Assembly (NCBI GenBank): GCA_002731825.1
Contig: PCCS01000058.1
Span: 1 to 64,000 of the forward strand
DNA length: 64,000 nt
From: Myxococcales bacterium
Lineage (GTDB): Bacteria > Myxococcota_A > Bradymonadia > UBA7976 > UBA1532
Reading direction: 5' to 3'
Below are positions 1-10,229 of this stretch, one piece after another. A program made the translations under genes and the position numbers. Numbering within the stretch: position 1 is the stretch's first letter; each line of letters starts with the position of its first letter. The notes below the pieces were generated by a model, which saw only the letters and a program-made list of their open reading frames with translations, made no database searches and was not told the origin of the DNA.

Positions 1-560
1 CGCAGACATGGGTGACGCCAGCTTGTTCTGTGCAATCAGCGGCACAGACGGTGCAGTTTGCCTCGCCATACGCGCACTCTTCGGTGACGGTATTGTTGTC
101 ATCACAGGTCTCGCCATTGTCTCTATCGACAGAGCCGTCGCCGCAGACATGGGTGACGCCAGCTTGTTCTGTGCAATCAGCGGCACAGACGGTGCACGCT
201 GCTTGTCCATAATCGCACTCTTCGGTGACGGTGTTGTTGTCATCACACTGTTCTTGCGGGTCGACGTTGCCGTCGCCGCATAGGCGAGTTGCACCGGGTT
301 GTTCGGTGCAATCAGCAGCACAGATGGTGCAGTTAGCCTCACCGTATGCACATTCTTCGGTGATGCCATTGTTGTCATCACATTGTTCTTCAGGGTCGAC
401 GTTGCCGTCGCCGCAGAGTCGAGTGACGCCCGGTTGTTCTGTGCAATCGGCCGCGCAGACCGTACAGTTTATCTCATCGTATTCACACTCTTCGGTGACG
501 GCATTACCATCATCGCACGCTTCTGTGTCCTCGACGACGCCGTCGCCACACACCGCGGCG
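1..560 (-). repeat. Tandem ~135-141 bp DNA repeats encoding DUF4215/Myxococcus Cys-rich-like units
   Basis: Sequence CGCAGACATGGGTGACGCCAGCTTGTTCTGTGCAATCAGCGGCACAGACGGTGCA occurs at 1 and again at 142; diverged copies begin near 276 and 411. Protein unit CGDGxVDxxxxQCDDNNxxTEECxYGxxxCTxCAADCTEQxGxT. Confidence 0.85.
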
Positions 561-3046
561 GGCAGACACGTGAGCTCGCATTGAGCGGGGTCACCGCATT
601 GATGGTCACATCGATCACTTTCACAATCGTCTGGGCCATCGCACTCGTCTCCAACACCGCAGGGGTCGCACTCACCACCGCAGTCTACATCGGTCTCAGA
701 GCCATTCTGGATGGCATCGTCGCATCGAGGCACTGGAATGAGTTCGCAGCGATCATCGCGCAGTTGATAGCCAGCGTCGCACTGCTGGCAATGCTCTGCT
801 CCCGCGCGCGGGCAATCGATGCCCTGGCTTGCGACCCCATTTGCACACACACATTGCTGTGCCACGCAGTCATTGCCATCGAGGACAAAGCCTGGGTCGC
901 AATTGATGCACACGGGTTCCCCTTCGATGAGGCAGAGTTCGCCGACCGCAGGTTCGCCGTTGACACACTCGCAGGTGTTGGCCTGACATTGACCGTCCAC
1001 TAAGGTGTAGCCATCATTACAATCGCGGCACAGGTTGACGCCGACGCCTGGGCATAGGTCCGGGCTCACAGGGCGTCCATTGGCACAACGGCAGTCGGAT
1101 TGGACGCAAATACGCCCTTCTAGCCGATAGCCCTCATCGCATGATTCGCATTGCAGTCGGCCTGGATTCGGGCAATCGAGACCTTGTGCGCCCACGCCGT
1201 TAATACACACGCATTGATTTGGCTGGCAGGCTCCATCGACCAATTGAAAGCCATTCATGCATTCGGTACACAGAGCGTCGCCATTGGCAGGACAGGCTGC
1301 ACCGATGGCCCCATTGCCATTGTCACATTGGCAGAGATTGGGTCTGCAGCGGCCGTCTTCTAAATAAAATCCATCATCGCAGGCCTGACAGGCATCACCA
1401 TTGTTGAATTCGCAGAATGCATCGGCATCGACCTGCCCGTTGCGGCATTGACAGACATTCTCTTGGCAGACAGCGCCGTCTAAATGAAAGCCCGCGTCAC
1501 ACTCGAGACAGAATTCATTGCCCTCGGCTGGGCAAGCCGGACCCTCGGCAGCCGTGCCGTTTGCGCAGACACACTGCCATGGCTCGCAGCGGCGGTCTCG
1601 CATCTCATAGCCGTCATTGCAGACCAGGCAAATTTCCGCGTTATGCTCGTCACAAGCGGCACTGACAGCGGCGACGCCATTGTCACAGGTACAGACATTT
1701 TCTACGCACACACCCTCTTCTAGACCATAGCCCTCAAAGCAGGCCCTGCACCCTGGAGCGTCGTGTTCCGCACAGTCAGCCCCAAGCAGCGGCACACCAA
1801 ATGCGCAGGTACATTCATTGTCTAGGCATGCGCCGTCTACGTCGTGCTGGCCCATTGGGCAGACGAGTGGCGGTACCTCGCAGGCGCGGCGTTCGATGGT
1901 CGAACAGCGCGGCTCAGCATGGCAGGTGTTGAGCACTTCGCCTTCGTTTCGGCAATACCAGCCCGTCATATCACCGACGCTAAATTGCGTGCCCACCAGA
2001 GACCGTGTCGAAAAAAGCACATTGTTTTCATAGTCGGCCGCTTTTTGTGCGGCCTCCGTGGCCATTGAGTCGGGCTCGAATGGGCCGATGATTTCTCCGC
2101 CGATGGCGCCGATGCTCTCCATGTTGAGGCCGTGGAACTCGATGGTATTAATGCCGCTGGGCAGTGACAGACGTCGGATGTACCAGGTGCGGGACGCATC
2201 AATGCCCTGTGGTGTCTCAAATACCAGCTGTCCATTGACAAAAAGGCGTGCTTGCTCGTCGCCGGAAATGCCCACGAGGTAATCCCCAGGCGCATCGGCA
2301 CTCAAGCAGTGGGAAAACCCGATCCATTCATTGAAGGGTTCAAATCCAGCTTGGTCTCGGACTTGCCAATCACAGGCCCAAACGCCGGCTTGGTTGAGGC
2401 GTCCGCTGGTTTGATCATCCGGTGATTGTGGACCCCACATATCTGACACGACACGGTCGTTCTCCGGGTTGCCGTCGGTGTCTTCATAGAGGGCGCCGTC
2501 GGTGCCATAACCACTGGTTTGTACACCTGGGCAGACCGGACGACTGATGGCGTGTTGGACGGCCCGCTGTGAACTCACAGCGCTACACGAGTCCTGACCT
2601 GGCGCTACATCAAAGCCTTCGGGACATGCACAGGCACCCGCCATCAGCTCAGCTGGTTGTTCGCAATTAGCTCGAGACAGTGGATGGAGTGGCTCAAAAC
2701 ACTGAGGCGATTCGCCACGCCAGCATTCCGGCGAGCCGGCGGGTTCACACCAAGCCCCCTCAGGCGTACAGCGCCCCACAGCTCGACACTGCTCCAAAAT
2801 ACCCACATCGGGGGCCAGCATTTGGTCTGGTGGACTGAGTCCAGCATCACTGGCGCCGCGGTCGGAGACAGAGCCACCGTCCCCCTCAGATCCGGTGGCG
2901 TCACTGGGCCCCGTTGCATCCTGGCTGCCGTCTGAGACGACAGCATCAGTCAGTGAAGACCCATCGGTGTCAGAACCGTCTGAATCTCCGCCACCATCAC
3001 AGCCGAAACCGGCCAACAAAATCACTATACAGGCAAGCCTTTTCAC
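1..3046 (-). CDS. Cysteine-rich repeat lipoprotein, partial (C-terminus beyond left edge)
   Basis: Hand translation of the minus strand from GTG at 3046 (SD-like GGGAGGAGG just upstream) is open to base 1: VKRLACIVILLAGFGCDGGGDSDGSDTDGSS..., lipoprotein-like signal, Asp/Ser-rich linker, nine ~40-aa six-Cys repeats (e.g. NVCQCRNGQVDADAFCEFNNGDACQACDDGFYLEDGRCRP), then DUF4215-like CGDGNVDPEEQCDDNN repeats. Absent from the ORF track because it has no stop inside the window. Confidence 0.85.
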   Translation of the reverse strand, partial: MKRLACIVILLAGFGCDGGGDSDGSDTDGSSLTDAVVSDGSQDATGPSDATGSEGDGGSVSDRGASDAGLSPPDQMLAPDVGILEQCRAVGRCTPEGAWCEPAGSPECWRGESPQCFEPLHPLSRANCEQPAELMAGACACPEGFDVAPGQDSCSAVSSQRAVQHAISRPVCPGVQTSGYGTDGALYEDTDGNPENDRVVSDMWGPQSPDDQTSGRLNQAGVWACDWQVRDQAGFEPFNEWIGFSHCLSADAPGDYLVGISGDEQARLFVNGQLVFETPQGIDASRTWYIRRLSLPSGINTIEFHGLNMESIGAIGGEIIGPFEPDSMATEAAQKAADYENNVLFSTRSLVGTQFSVGDMTGWYCRNEGEVLNTCHAEPRCSTIERRACEVPPLVCPMGQHDVDGACLDNECTCAFGVPLLGADCAEHDAPGCRACFEGYGLEEGVCVENVCTCDNGVAAVSAACDEHNAEICLVCNDGYEMRDRRCEPWQCVCANGTAAEGPACPAEGNEFCLECDAGFHLDGAVCQENVCQCRNGQVDADAFCEFNNGDACQACDDGFYLEDGRCRPNLCQCDNGNGAIGAACPANGDALCTECMNGFQLVDGACQPNQCVCINGVGAQGLDCPNPGRLQCESCDEGYRLEGRICVQSDCRCANGRPVSPDLCPGVGVNLCRDCNDGYTLVDGQCQANTCECVNGEPAVGELCLIEGEPVCINCDPGFVLDGNDCVAQQCVCANGVASQGIDCPRAGAEHCQQCDAGYQLRDDRCELIPVPRCDDAIQNGSETDVDCGGECDPCGVGDECDGPDDCESDRCDHQCGDPAQCELTCLPAAVCGDGVVEDTEACDDGNAVTEECEYDEINCTVCAADCTEQPGVTRLCGDGNVDPEEQCDDNNGITEECAYGEANCTICAADCTEQPGATRLCGDGNVDPQEQCDDNNTVTEECDYGQAACTVCAADCTEQAGVTHVCGDGSVDRDNGETCDDNNTVTEECAYGEANCTVCAADCTEQAGVTHVC

Positions 3047-3071
3047 GCCACCCTCCTCCCTTTTTCCGGGC

Positions 3072-6000
3072 TTAGTGCCGTCGCCGGCGAAGCCCAAAGC
3101 AGGCAAGAATCAACATGAGCCAACCGAGTGAGCCGGACGAATTGGTCTGAGAGCAGCCGCCCGCCGCTGAACCGCCGTCTTGACTGGCCGCTCCACCATC
3201 TGCGTTCGCTTTGTCGGGGAGAATCCCAGCATCCATTTCATTCTTTGGAATCACCTCGTCGCAAGCAGCCCGTTCAACGCGGTCCCCACTTTGCCGCGTA
3301 CATGTCGCCTCCGTTGTCAAAATGGGGGCGGCACCTGGAATGGCGCAGCACACCTCATTGGCGCATAGGTCCGGTTCTGCAATTTCACCCTGGCACGTTG
3401 CCCGAGCCACCTCATCGAAGCGATCGGGGCTGGTCTCGCAACAAATGGTCTCGCACGACTCTGCGCCAGCTGCTTCTCCACCAATTTCCGTACATTGAGC
3501 CTCGGAAAGATTACGGGCATCACCGTTGGGTGTGAGACAGCAGACGTTTGAACACCAATCTGCCGGTGCTTCCTGACCGCGGTTTGCGCTGCACATATCG
3601 CCGCTCATTTCACGACGCTCGCCGCCGGGCAATGCACAGCAGACTTGAAGGCAGATTGCGGCCTCTCTAATCGCGCCACCTTGTCGCTCACACTCGATGG
3701 CCGAGGTGGTCTCAAAATCATCAGGGCTGAGCTCACAACAAATGGCATCACAGGCCTCGGGGTCGCCGACCAATCCGCCTTCGGATTCGCATTGTGCGGG
3801 TGCCATATTGGACGCACCGCCATTTGGCATGAGACAGCACACAGGCTCTTCACACCATTCAGCTGGGACGGCATCGCCGCCTAAGTCTTGGCATTGGGCT
3901 TCGTTGACGGTCTGGGCATTGCCATCGGCAAGACAGCAGACCGTATTGCAGACCGCTGCATCGGCGACCATACCGCCGTTTTCTGCACATTGATCTGCTG
4001 TAGCATAGCCCGCCTCATCTCCGATAACGCAGCAGACGTCCCGCTCGACGCAGGCCTCGTTGGCTGCCTCGAGGGCGACACCTGTTTGTTCTGCACACGC
4101 GGCTCTGTCCATCAGCATGGCGTTGCCGCCACCCATGTCACAACAGACTTGGTCGCATTTATCCATGGGTGCTTGAACGCCACCGCATACACCGGCGCTT
4201 GTGACCGCATGTTGGCCATCGGCTCCAAGGCAGCAGATGGAGTCACATTGTTCAGGGTCTACAGCTGCGCCCGCGCACTCATCGATAAGGCCGATGCTAA
4301 ATTGACCGCTGTCTTCATCATGACAGCATACGCTTTCGCATCGGTTGGTTTGCACGGGTTGTCCACCTGCTTGTCGACAGGCATCCGCAGGGACTGTCAC
4401 GACGCTGCCGTTTGGTTGTTGGCAGCAGACATCGGGCGCTGGCGCGCCGCCGCATTGGTCCATTTCGATGATGAGCCCAGCAACCAGGCATTCTTCAGCT
4501 TTGATGATGCGTCGACCACCGCCATTCCTGAGTTCACAACACACTTGAGGGCAGCAGTAATCGGCATCCACCTCAAGGCCGCCAGCCAATTGGCATTGGT
4601 CTGGCGATGTCATGATCATCACTTCGCAGACTTGGCAGCAAATGTTATCGCCACCCACATGACCAAACTCGCATGCATCACCGATGCCATCACCGTTGCT
4701 GTCTAATTGGTCCGGATTGGCAACGCCAGGGCAGTTGTCACATGCGTTACCGAGTCCATCGCCGTCGGCATCTGCTTGGTCGGCATTGGCGGTAAAGACG
4801 CAGTTGTCGTCTTCGTCGCAGACACCGTCATTGTCCGCATCCTCGCAGGCCTCACAGACATCACCGATGTCGTTTTGGTCTTCGTCTAGTTGATCTGGAT
4901 TGGCAGCGTTTGGACAATTGTCGCAAACGTCACCGATGCCGTCGCCATCTGAATCCAGCTGGTCAGGATTTTGGATTAATACGCAGTTGTCTTCGGCATC
5001 ACAGATGCCATCGCCGTCGGTATCAATACAGCCACCACCGGTTGATCTCTCCAGAACGAGGATTGCATACGCCTGAGCTGAACAGGTGTTCCAGATGCCA
5101 TTTGGCGATGTGAAATCGCCCGCTCCGCTCTGGTGCTCAAGAAGCGTACGAGCCAGGTCGAAATACCAGCGCGGTTGCTCATTGGCATCGGCATAATAGC
5201 CAGGGCCTTCTGGGCCAAACGACGGTGCTCGCGGTATTGATGCGGGGTCGTAGTGAATTTCACGATTACCAAACGCGGGCGCTGCCGCAGGGTCAAGCAT
5301 TCCCATATCCGCGGGACCCAGATTGCCTGGTGCAATGGGGACTTGAGAGAGTTCGATATAGCTCATGGCTTTCTCAAAGGCCCAAAGAAAGTAGTAATGG
5401 GACCGAGACCAGCCTCCATTGCTTGCAAATCCGCCGTATTGGTATCGATTGTAGATCCAGCGCATGTACTGTTGAACGCTCGGATCATTGACATCGGCCC
5501 CGCCGGCCAATTGACTCCATATACCCGACGCGGTCTGTTGAAGACTGTTTGCATTGGCTCCCATACCGGCGCGGTAGCCATGACCACGCTCGTCTGGATC
5601 ATCGAGTCCAGCACCGCCAGATACGCCGTTGGCGGCGTAGGCGTTTCGTGTGTTCAAAGTGAGTTGGTCGAGGCTTGCGGCCCGCGCTGCATCGCCATTG
5701 GCGAGAAACACACCTCGCGCGCCGGCTAAACCGGCCATGACCAGCTGGGTTGTCGAAGAATCGTCGCAAGCGGCGCCGGGTGAATAACACCAATAGCCGC
5801 TCGCTAACTGATTGCCGGCGATTCGGTCATAGAGCTTGTTTATGGCTGTGAGTGACCCGACTTGGTCTGGTCCGCCTGTTCGCCAATACAGAGACAACGC
5901 CATCAAATCGGCCCCATCTTGATAGGCTTGGAAGGCGTTTGCCCCCGACGCATTGACTCGATTGATGAGAAACGCGATGGCGAGGTCGGCGCGCTGCTGG

Positions 6001-6296
6001 TCAATGGCATTTGCATTGGCGTAGCCTTGGCTCAGTGCGTTTTGATTGGCATCGGCTCGTTTTTCTAGGAGCGCCAGCGTGATCAAGCCAGTTCCGTCGC
6101 CATGACCCTGGGCTGGACATCCATTGACGAACCAATTCTGAGCCGCGGCATAGTCTAGTCCACGGTCGATGGCCTCATGTACATCCTCACTGAAGGTTGT
6201 GACCTGTCCAAACGCGCTGGTTGTTCCAACCGTCAGAATAAAAGCAAAAAAGACGCATTGAGCGCCCCTAGACACTACTGAGACTATCCGATTCAT
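3072..6296 (-). CDS. Surface/secreted protein: prenyltransferase/squalene-cyclase-like toroid domain + thrombospondin type 3 repeats + CC-motif Cys repeats + MYXO-CTERM-like sorting tail
   Basis: 1074-aa ORF with signal peptide; [16 protein letters not shown]...[48 protein letters not shown]; repeated VCC...C...GG...C; C-terminus [29 protein letters not shown]. Confidence 0.85.
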   Translation of the reverse strand: MNRIVSVVSRGAQCVFFAFILTVGTTSAFGQVTTFSEDVHEAIDRGLDYAAAQNWFVNGCPAQGHGDGTGLITLALLEKRADANQNALSQGYANANAIDQQRADLAIAFLINRVNASGANAFQAYQDGADLMALSLYWRTGGPDQVGSLTAINKLYDRIAGNQLASGYWCYSPGAACDDSSTTQLVMAGLAGARGVFLANGDAARAASLDQLTLNTRNAYAANGVSGGAGLDDPDERGHGYRAGMGANANSLQQTASGIWSQLAGGADVNDPSVQQYMRWIYNRYQYGGFASNGGWSRSHYYFLWAFEKAMSYIELSQVPIAPGNLGPADMGMLDPAAAPAFGNREIHYDPASIPRAPSFGPEGPGYYADANEQPRWYFDLARTLLEHQSGAGDFTSPNGIWNTCSAQAYAILVLERSTGGGCIDTDGDGICDAEDNCVLIQNPDQLDSDGDGIGDVCDNCPNAANPDQLDEDQNDIGDVCEACEDADNDGVCDEDDNCVFTANADQADADGDGLGNACDNCPGVANPDQLDSNGDGIGDACEFGHVGGDNICCQVCEVMIMTSPDQCQLAGGLEVDADYCCPQVCCELRNGGGRRIIKAEECLVAGLIIEMDQCGGAPAPDVCCQQPNGSVVTVPADACRQAGGQPVQTNRCESVCCHDEDSGQFSIGLIDECAGAAVDPEQCDSICCLGADGQHAVTSAGVCGGVQAPMDKCDQVCCDMGGGNAMLMDRAACAEQTGVALEAANEACVERDVCCVIGDEAGYATADQCAENGGMVADAAVCNTVCCLADGNAQTVNEAQCQDLGGDAVPAEWCEEPVCCLMPNGGASNMAPAQCESEGGLVGDPEACDAICCELSPDDFETTSAIECERQGGAIREAAICLQVCCALPGGERREMSGDMCSANRGQEAPADWCSNVCCLTPNGDARNLSEAQCTEIGGEAAGAESCETICCETSPDRFDEVARATCQGEIAEPDLCANEVCCAIPGAAPILTTEATCTRQSGDRVERAACDEVIPKNEMDAGILPDKANADGGAASQDGGSAAGGCSQTNSSGSLGWLMLILACFGLRRRRH

Positions 6297-6553
6297 GATT
6301 GACCCTCTCCCCCCAAAATCGCGGCCTAGAGCGCAGTCTGACGGACCACAATCATCGCCTGCGTAATACTAAGTATTTATACCTAGTCTGCCGACCCAAA
6401 CAAAGCAATAAGATTACCGATTGACCCGATAAAAATGGAGACCGACAAAACGGCTAGGGACCGGCCCTATGGCTTTACTCACGGCCAGGGGGGTATCGGT
6501 GTCAAGTCTGAGACATGGTCTGTCGCGAACTGAGCTTGGGTGTCATGCCCCGT

Positions 6554-7504
6554 CTAGGATGCTTCACTTTTCGTAAGCACAAGGATATCTCGGATGATCG
6601 ATTCGCTCATCCGATGGCTGAGTTTGAGTGGCTGCTCGGTCAGTCCACATCCGTCGAAGGCGTTTATCAATTGAACCGGTTTGGGTTGTAAACGATTGTA
6701 TGCAATGACCATTGCCCCCCCAGGTCTAAGGGCATTGGCCCAACCGGTTGCGCAAGCCTCGATCACGGCGATCGGATTGCGGGTGCCCGTTGTCGTATGA
6801 TGTTGAACGCCGTAGGGAAGATCGGTTGCGATTATGTCAAAGCGCTCTCGCCCCATCAGGTCTCCTGTTTCCCTTGAGTCCCCAATGATGACCTGCAGGT
6901 GATTGCTTTGGTTGCTAAAACGAACGAATCGGCCACGACCTTGCTTATTGGCACGCCCAACGAAACCCTGATTCAAGCTGTGTTTGACCCGATGCAACTT
7001 TGTCCATTTTTTGAGACTTTGAGTGATGTCTGCAAGGACGCTTTTGTCTTGCTCAATGCCCTTGGAATTAAGGCCAAAACGCATGGCTGTCATCAGCGTC
7101 GTTCCGCGTCCACACATGGGGTCGAGTAGAGTCTTGGCTTTGCCGCTTTTGCTCTCGGCATAACGGAGGCCGAGATTGACCAGTAATTGGGTGACGACTT
7201 CATTGGTTTTCCCCCGATACTTGCTTCCAAAAACGAAGTCATCGGGCAAATTGAAACGGGGGTCTAATTGGAGGGGCCGAAGTAATCCATTACGGATTTC
7301 GAATGCCCCTTGGATAAATGACAGCCGGGCTACCTCTGATAGAGCATCGGCGTTTAGCTCGCATTCGAGCAGATCAAGATTGCCATGGATGGCATGCTGT
7401 GCCTGGCACCCCAGTACACAGGCCACTTCCGTCTGGCAGACCGATACATAGTCAGCGAAGTAGGCGCCACGCGCCAGTGGAGATATCAACAGACCAAGAT
7501 GCAT
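6554..7504 (-). CDS. UPF0020/Trm11-like SAM-dependent nucleic-acid methyltransferase
   Basis: DPMCGRGTTLMTAMRFGLNSKGIEQD (SAM motif I) and DIIATDLPYGVQHH ([ND]PPY-like catalytic motif). Confidence 0.7.
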   Translation of the reverse strand: MHLGLLISPLARGAYFADYVSVCQTEVACVLGCQAQHAIHGNLDLLECELNADALSEVARLSFIQGAFEIRNGLLRPLQLDPRFNLPDDFVFGSKYRGKTNEVVTQLLVNLGLRYAESKSGKAKTLLDPMCGRGTTLMTAMRFGLNSKGIEQDKSVLADITQSLKKWTKLHRVKHSLNQGFVGRANKQGRGRFVRFSNQSNHLQVIIGDSRETGDLMGRERFDIIATDLPYGVQHHTTTGTRNPIAVIEACATGWANALRPGGAMVIAYNRLQPKPVQLINAFDGCGLTEQPLKLSHRMSESIIRDILVLTKSEAS

Positions 7505-7866
7505 ACTGAGTGGCCTTATCGCAGCCTATGGGTCGAAATTGATGGCGACGTCGATGAGCAGTCGGGTCCGATGGCCAACCGCGTCTCGATGAGCTGCACT
7601 TACCGTGTGTACGCAGCGATGTCGATGGCTTTGTAATTTTCATATGATGTACTCAGATTCAAGACCGTTCTCTGCGCCGCTCATGGATGACCTGACTCAG
7701 ACCCGCCCAGGGCTCGGTTGACCATGGCTATCGGTGATTTAGATGCCATACTCCACGGCCCCGAGAGCGTGTAGGCGTGCCAGTTTAAATCTATTTGGGT
7801 CTAGATTTGCTTGATTTGATTTAACTGACACAATGGAGCGACGCTGATTGCAATTGGGATCCTGGG

Positions 7867-10080
7867 ATGTCCACCGATGACACAAAACGTACACTTGGGC
7901 TGATGGGCGCGACCCGAATCGGCATTGGTGCGATCGTTGGTGGTGGCATTCTCGTTTTGGCAGGTCCGACTTTTCAAGCGACTGGACCCAGCGCTCTTCT
8001 TGCCTTTGCTCTCAACGGTCTCCTGGCATTTATGACGGCCATGAGCTTTGCTGAAATGGTCAGCGCTTACCCCCATTCGGGCGGCGCCTACGTGTTTGGA
8101 CGGCGGGTTCTATCCGTACGCGTTGCCTTTGGATTGGGTTGGATTATTTGGTTCGCCTATATCGTTGCAGGTGTTCTCTATGCGTTGGGTTTTGGCATTT
8201 ATGGGGCGCGTCTGCTGGATATGTCTTTTGTGGCCATTGGCTTACCCACACCCAAATGGCTTTTGACCCATGGGGGCGCCGTTGGACTGGCCATCGTTGC
8301 ACTCATCGTCTACACGGCATCATTAATCCGGCATAGTTCTGGAGGTGGTAAATGGTCTGCCTGGGGTAAGGTGATCGTCCTCGGGGCTCTCGCGCTGATC
8401 GGTTTGTGGGTTTTGATGGCCAACCAGCCCATCGAGTCCTTTGAAAAATTATCGCCGTTCTTTTCCGATGGCACCATCGGTCTGCTCTCCGCCATGGGTC
8501 TATCGTTTATCGCTTTTCAGGGTTTTGACTTGGTGGCGACGGTTGCATCTGAGATTAAAGACCCAGCCAGAAATGCGCCGCGTGCCATGTTCTACTCCCT
8601 CAGTGCAGCACTGGTGATTTATTTGCCCTTGCTTTTGGTGGTCGCGACGGTCGGCACGGGTGATCGGAGTCACGTGAGTCAATTGGCCGCTGACGGCGCT
8701 GACACACTGATGGCCACGGCCGTTGGCAATTATATGGGGCCTGCGGGTGTTTGGTTGGTCTTGATTGCAGCGGTGCTAGCGACCTTATCAGCGCTTCATG
8801 CAAACTTACTTGCGGCGTCCAGAGTCGCCCAGACCATGGCCACGGATCGAACTCTTCCTTGGATTATGGGTGTCAAGCACGAACGCTACGGCACACCGTC
8901 CATGGCTGTGTATTCCAGCGCATTAGCTATGGGTGCACTTCTGTTTATGTTGCCCGATCTGTCAGCTGCAGGTTCGGCGGCCAGTCTTATCTTCCTCGTC
9001 ACCTTTGCCATGACACACTATACAGCGTATCTGGCACGGAAGCGCAGTCGGCGGGTGTCCGCCGACGTCTATCTGGCGCCCTTTTTTCCAGTGATTCCAA
9101 TCGTGGGTGGTCTTGCCTGTTTCGGTCTGGCTGTATGGCAAGCGATTCGTGAACCCAACGCGGGTGCCATCACCCTGGTCTGGCTCGGTTTCGGCTTTGT
9201 TTTATACCGCTCGCTATTTGCTTTTCATGCTCAAGTACTCGATGCGGCGGCCGAAGCGGGTGATACAGAGTTGTTGCGTCTGCGCGGACGTTCGCCACTG
9301 ATGATCGTCCCCGTACGGAACCCTCGAAATGCGAGATCATTGATGCAGTTGGCTGCCGTGCTGACGCCTCCGAGTGTCGGACGAGTGATGCTGCTGAGCG
9401 TTGTCAGAAATAATGCTGTTGATCCAGCAGACGAAATCAAGGACAGCCTCCTGCCTTTGCAACATGGCCTCGAGACAGCCCAGAATGTTGGTCATGCCCC
9501 GAGGGCCATGACCACTTTTGCAGATGACCCGTGGGAAGAGATTGCCCGCGTCGCTGAAGACCAGTCTTGCGAGCGACTCTTGCTCGGTCTGACGGAATTG
9601 CAGGGCCAAAGTACTGTCGATCACCTGGAAGCCTTGGTGAATCGAGTCAAGTGTGACCTGTCCATCTTGCGTGCACCGTCAGACTGGAAATTAGACCATG
9701 TTCAGACGGTCTTGGTGCCCGTTGGTGGCCAAGGGAATCATGATGAGCTTCGGGCGAGGTTATTGGCCTCGCTGCGCCGCAATCATGGTGTTCAGATCAC
9801 CTTATTACGAGTGATTCCCATGGCATTAAGTGAGGCCGAAGAGATGTCCATTAAGCAAGGGCTTAGCCGTCGGGCCAGAAGTGAGTTGGGAGATAACCAT
9901 TCCGTTGTCATCAAGCGCAGTGCGGACCCGCGGCAGTCCATTATCGATATGGCCGGTGAGGTTGATTTACTGATTCTTGGCCTCCAGCGGGGCGACCAAA
10001 ACCGCAAGGCTATCGGCTCTCTAAGTATAGAAATAGCACAGAAAACCAATACGGCCATGGTGCTCCTGGGCGGTCGCTGA
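7867..10080 (+). CDS. APC-family amino acid permease with C-terminal universal stress protein-like domains
   Basis: N-terminal GATRIGIGAIVGGGILVLAGPTFQATGPSALLAFALNGLLAF (APC TM1/2); ~12 TM segments; C-terminal soluble region ending TNTAMVLLGGR typical of UspA-like domains. Confidence 0.8.
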   Translation: MSTDDTKRTLGLMGATRIGIGAIVGGGILVLAGPTFQATGPSALLAFALNGLLAFMTAMSFAEMVSAYPHSGGAYVFGRRVLSVRVAFGLGWIIWFAYIVAGVLYALGFGIYGARLLDMSFVAIGLPTPKWLLTHGGAVGLAIVALIVYTASLIRHSSGGGKWSAWGKVIVLGALALIGLWVLMANQPIESFEKLSPFFSDGTIGLLSAMGLSFIAFQGFDLVATVASEIKDPARNAPRAMFYSLSAALVIYLPLLLVVATVGTGDRSHVSQLAADGADTLMATAVGNYMGPAGVWLVLIAAVLATLSALHANLLAASRVAQTMATDRTLPWIMGVKHERYGTPSMAVYSSALAMGALLFMLPDLSAAGSAASLIFLVTFAMTHYTAYLARKRSRRVSADVYLAPFFPVIPIVGGLACFGLAVWQAIREPNAGAITLVWLGFGFVLYRSLFAFHAQVLDAAAEAGDTELLRLRGRSPLMIVPVRNPRNARSLMQLAAVLTPPSVGRVMLLSVVRNNAVDPADEIKDSLLPLQHGLETAQNVGHAPRAMTTFADDPWEEIARVAEDQSCERLLLGLTELQGQSTVDHLEALVNRVKCDLSILRAPSDWKLDHVQTVLVPVGGQGNHDELRARLLASLRRNHGVQITLLRVIPMALSEAEEMSIKQGLSRRARSELGDNHSVVIKRSADPRQSIIDMAGEVDLLILGLQRGDQNRKAIGSLSIEIAQKTNTAMVLLGGR

Positions 10081-10229
10081 GGGAGACTATTTACGTGTCA
10101 TTTCACATGTCTTGATGCCCGGTGGGACAGCTTTCTCCGTAAGTCCCTTGTCTATTGACCCAGAAACTCTCTATTCTCCCGTCGCATTAAACCGGGTGAC
10201 CCCTTTTCAGCTCCAGGAGACAACGCTCC

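Noticed and set aside
780-850. Apparent frameshift in the Cys-rich lipoprotein during manual translation
   Set aside because: Re-reading showed I had dropped two bases in the TGTGTGTGTGC run; the frame continues as CVCANGVASQGIDCPRAGAEHC.
299-1003. + strand ORF of 234 aa (and neighbouring + ORFs at 8-1723)
   Set aside because: Antisense shadow of the Cys-rich repeat lipoprotein on the minus strand, which is open from 3046 to 1 and has clear domain repeats.
3888-4706. + strand ORF of 272 aa
   Set aside because: Antisense to the CC-repeat protein; no RBS or recognisable domain; open because of biased codon composition.
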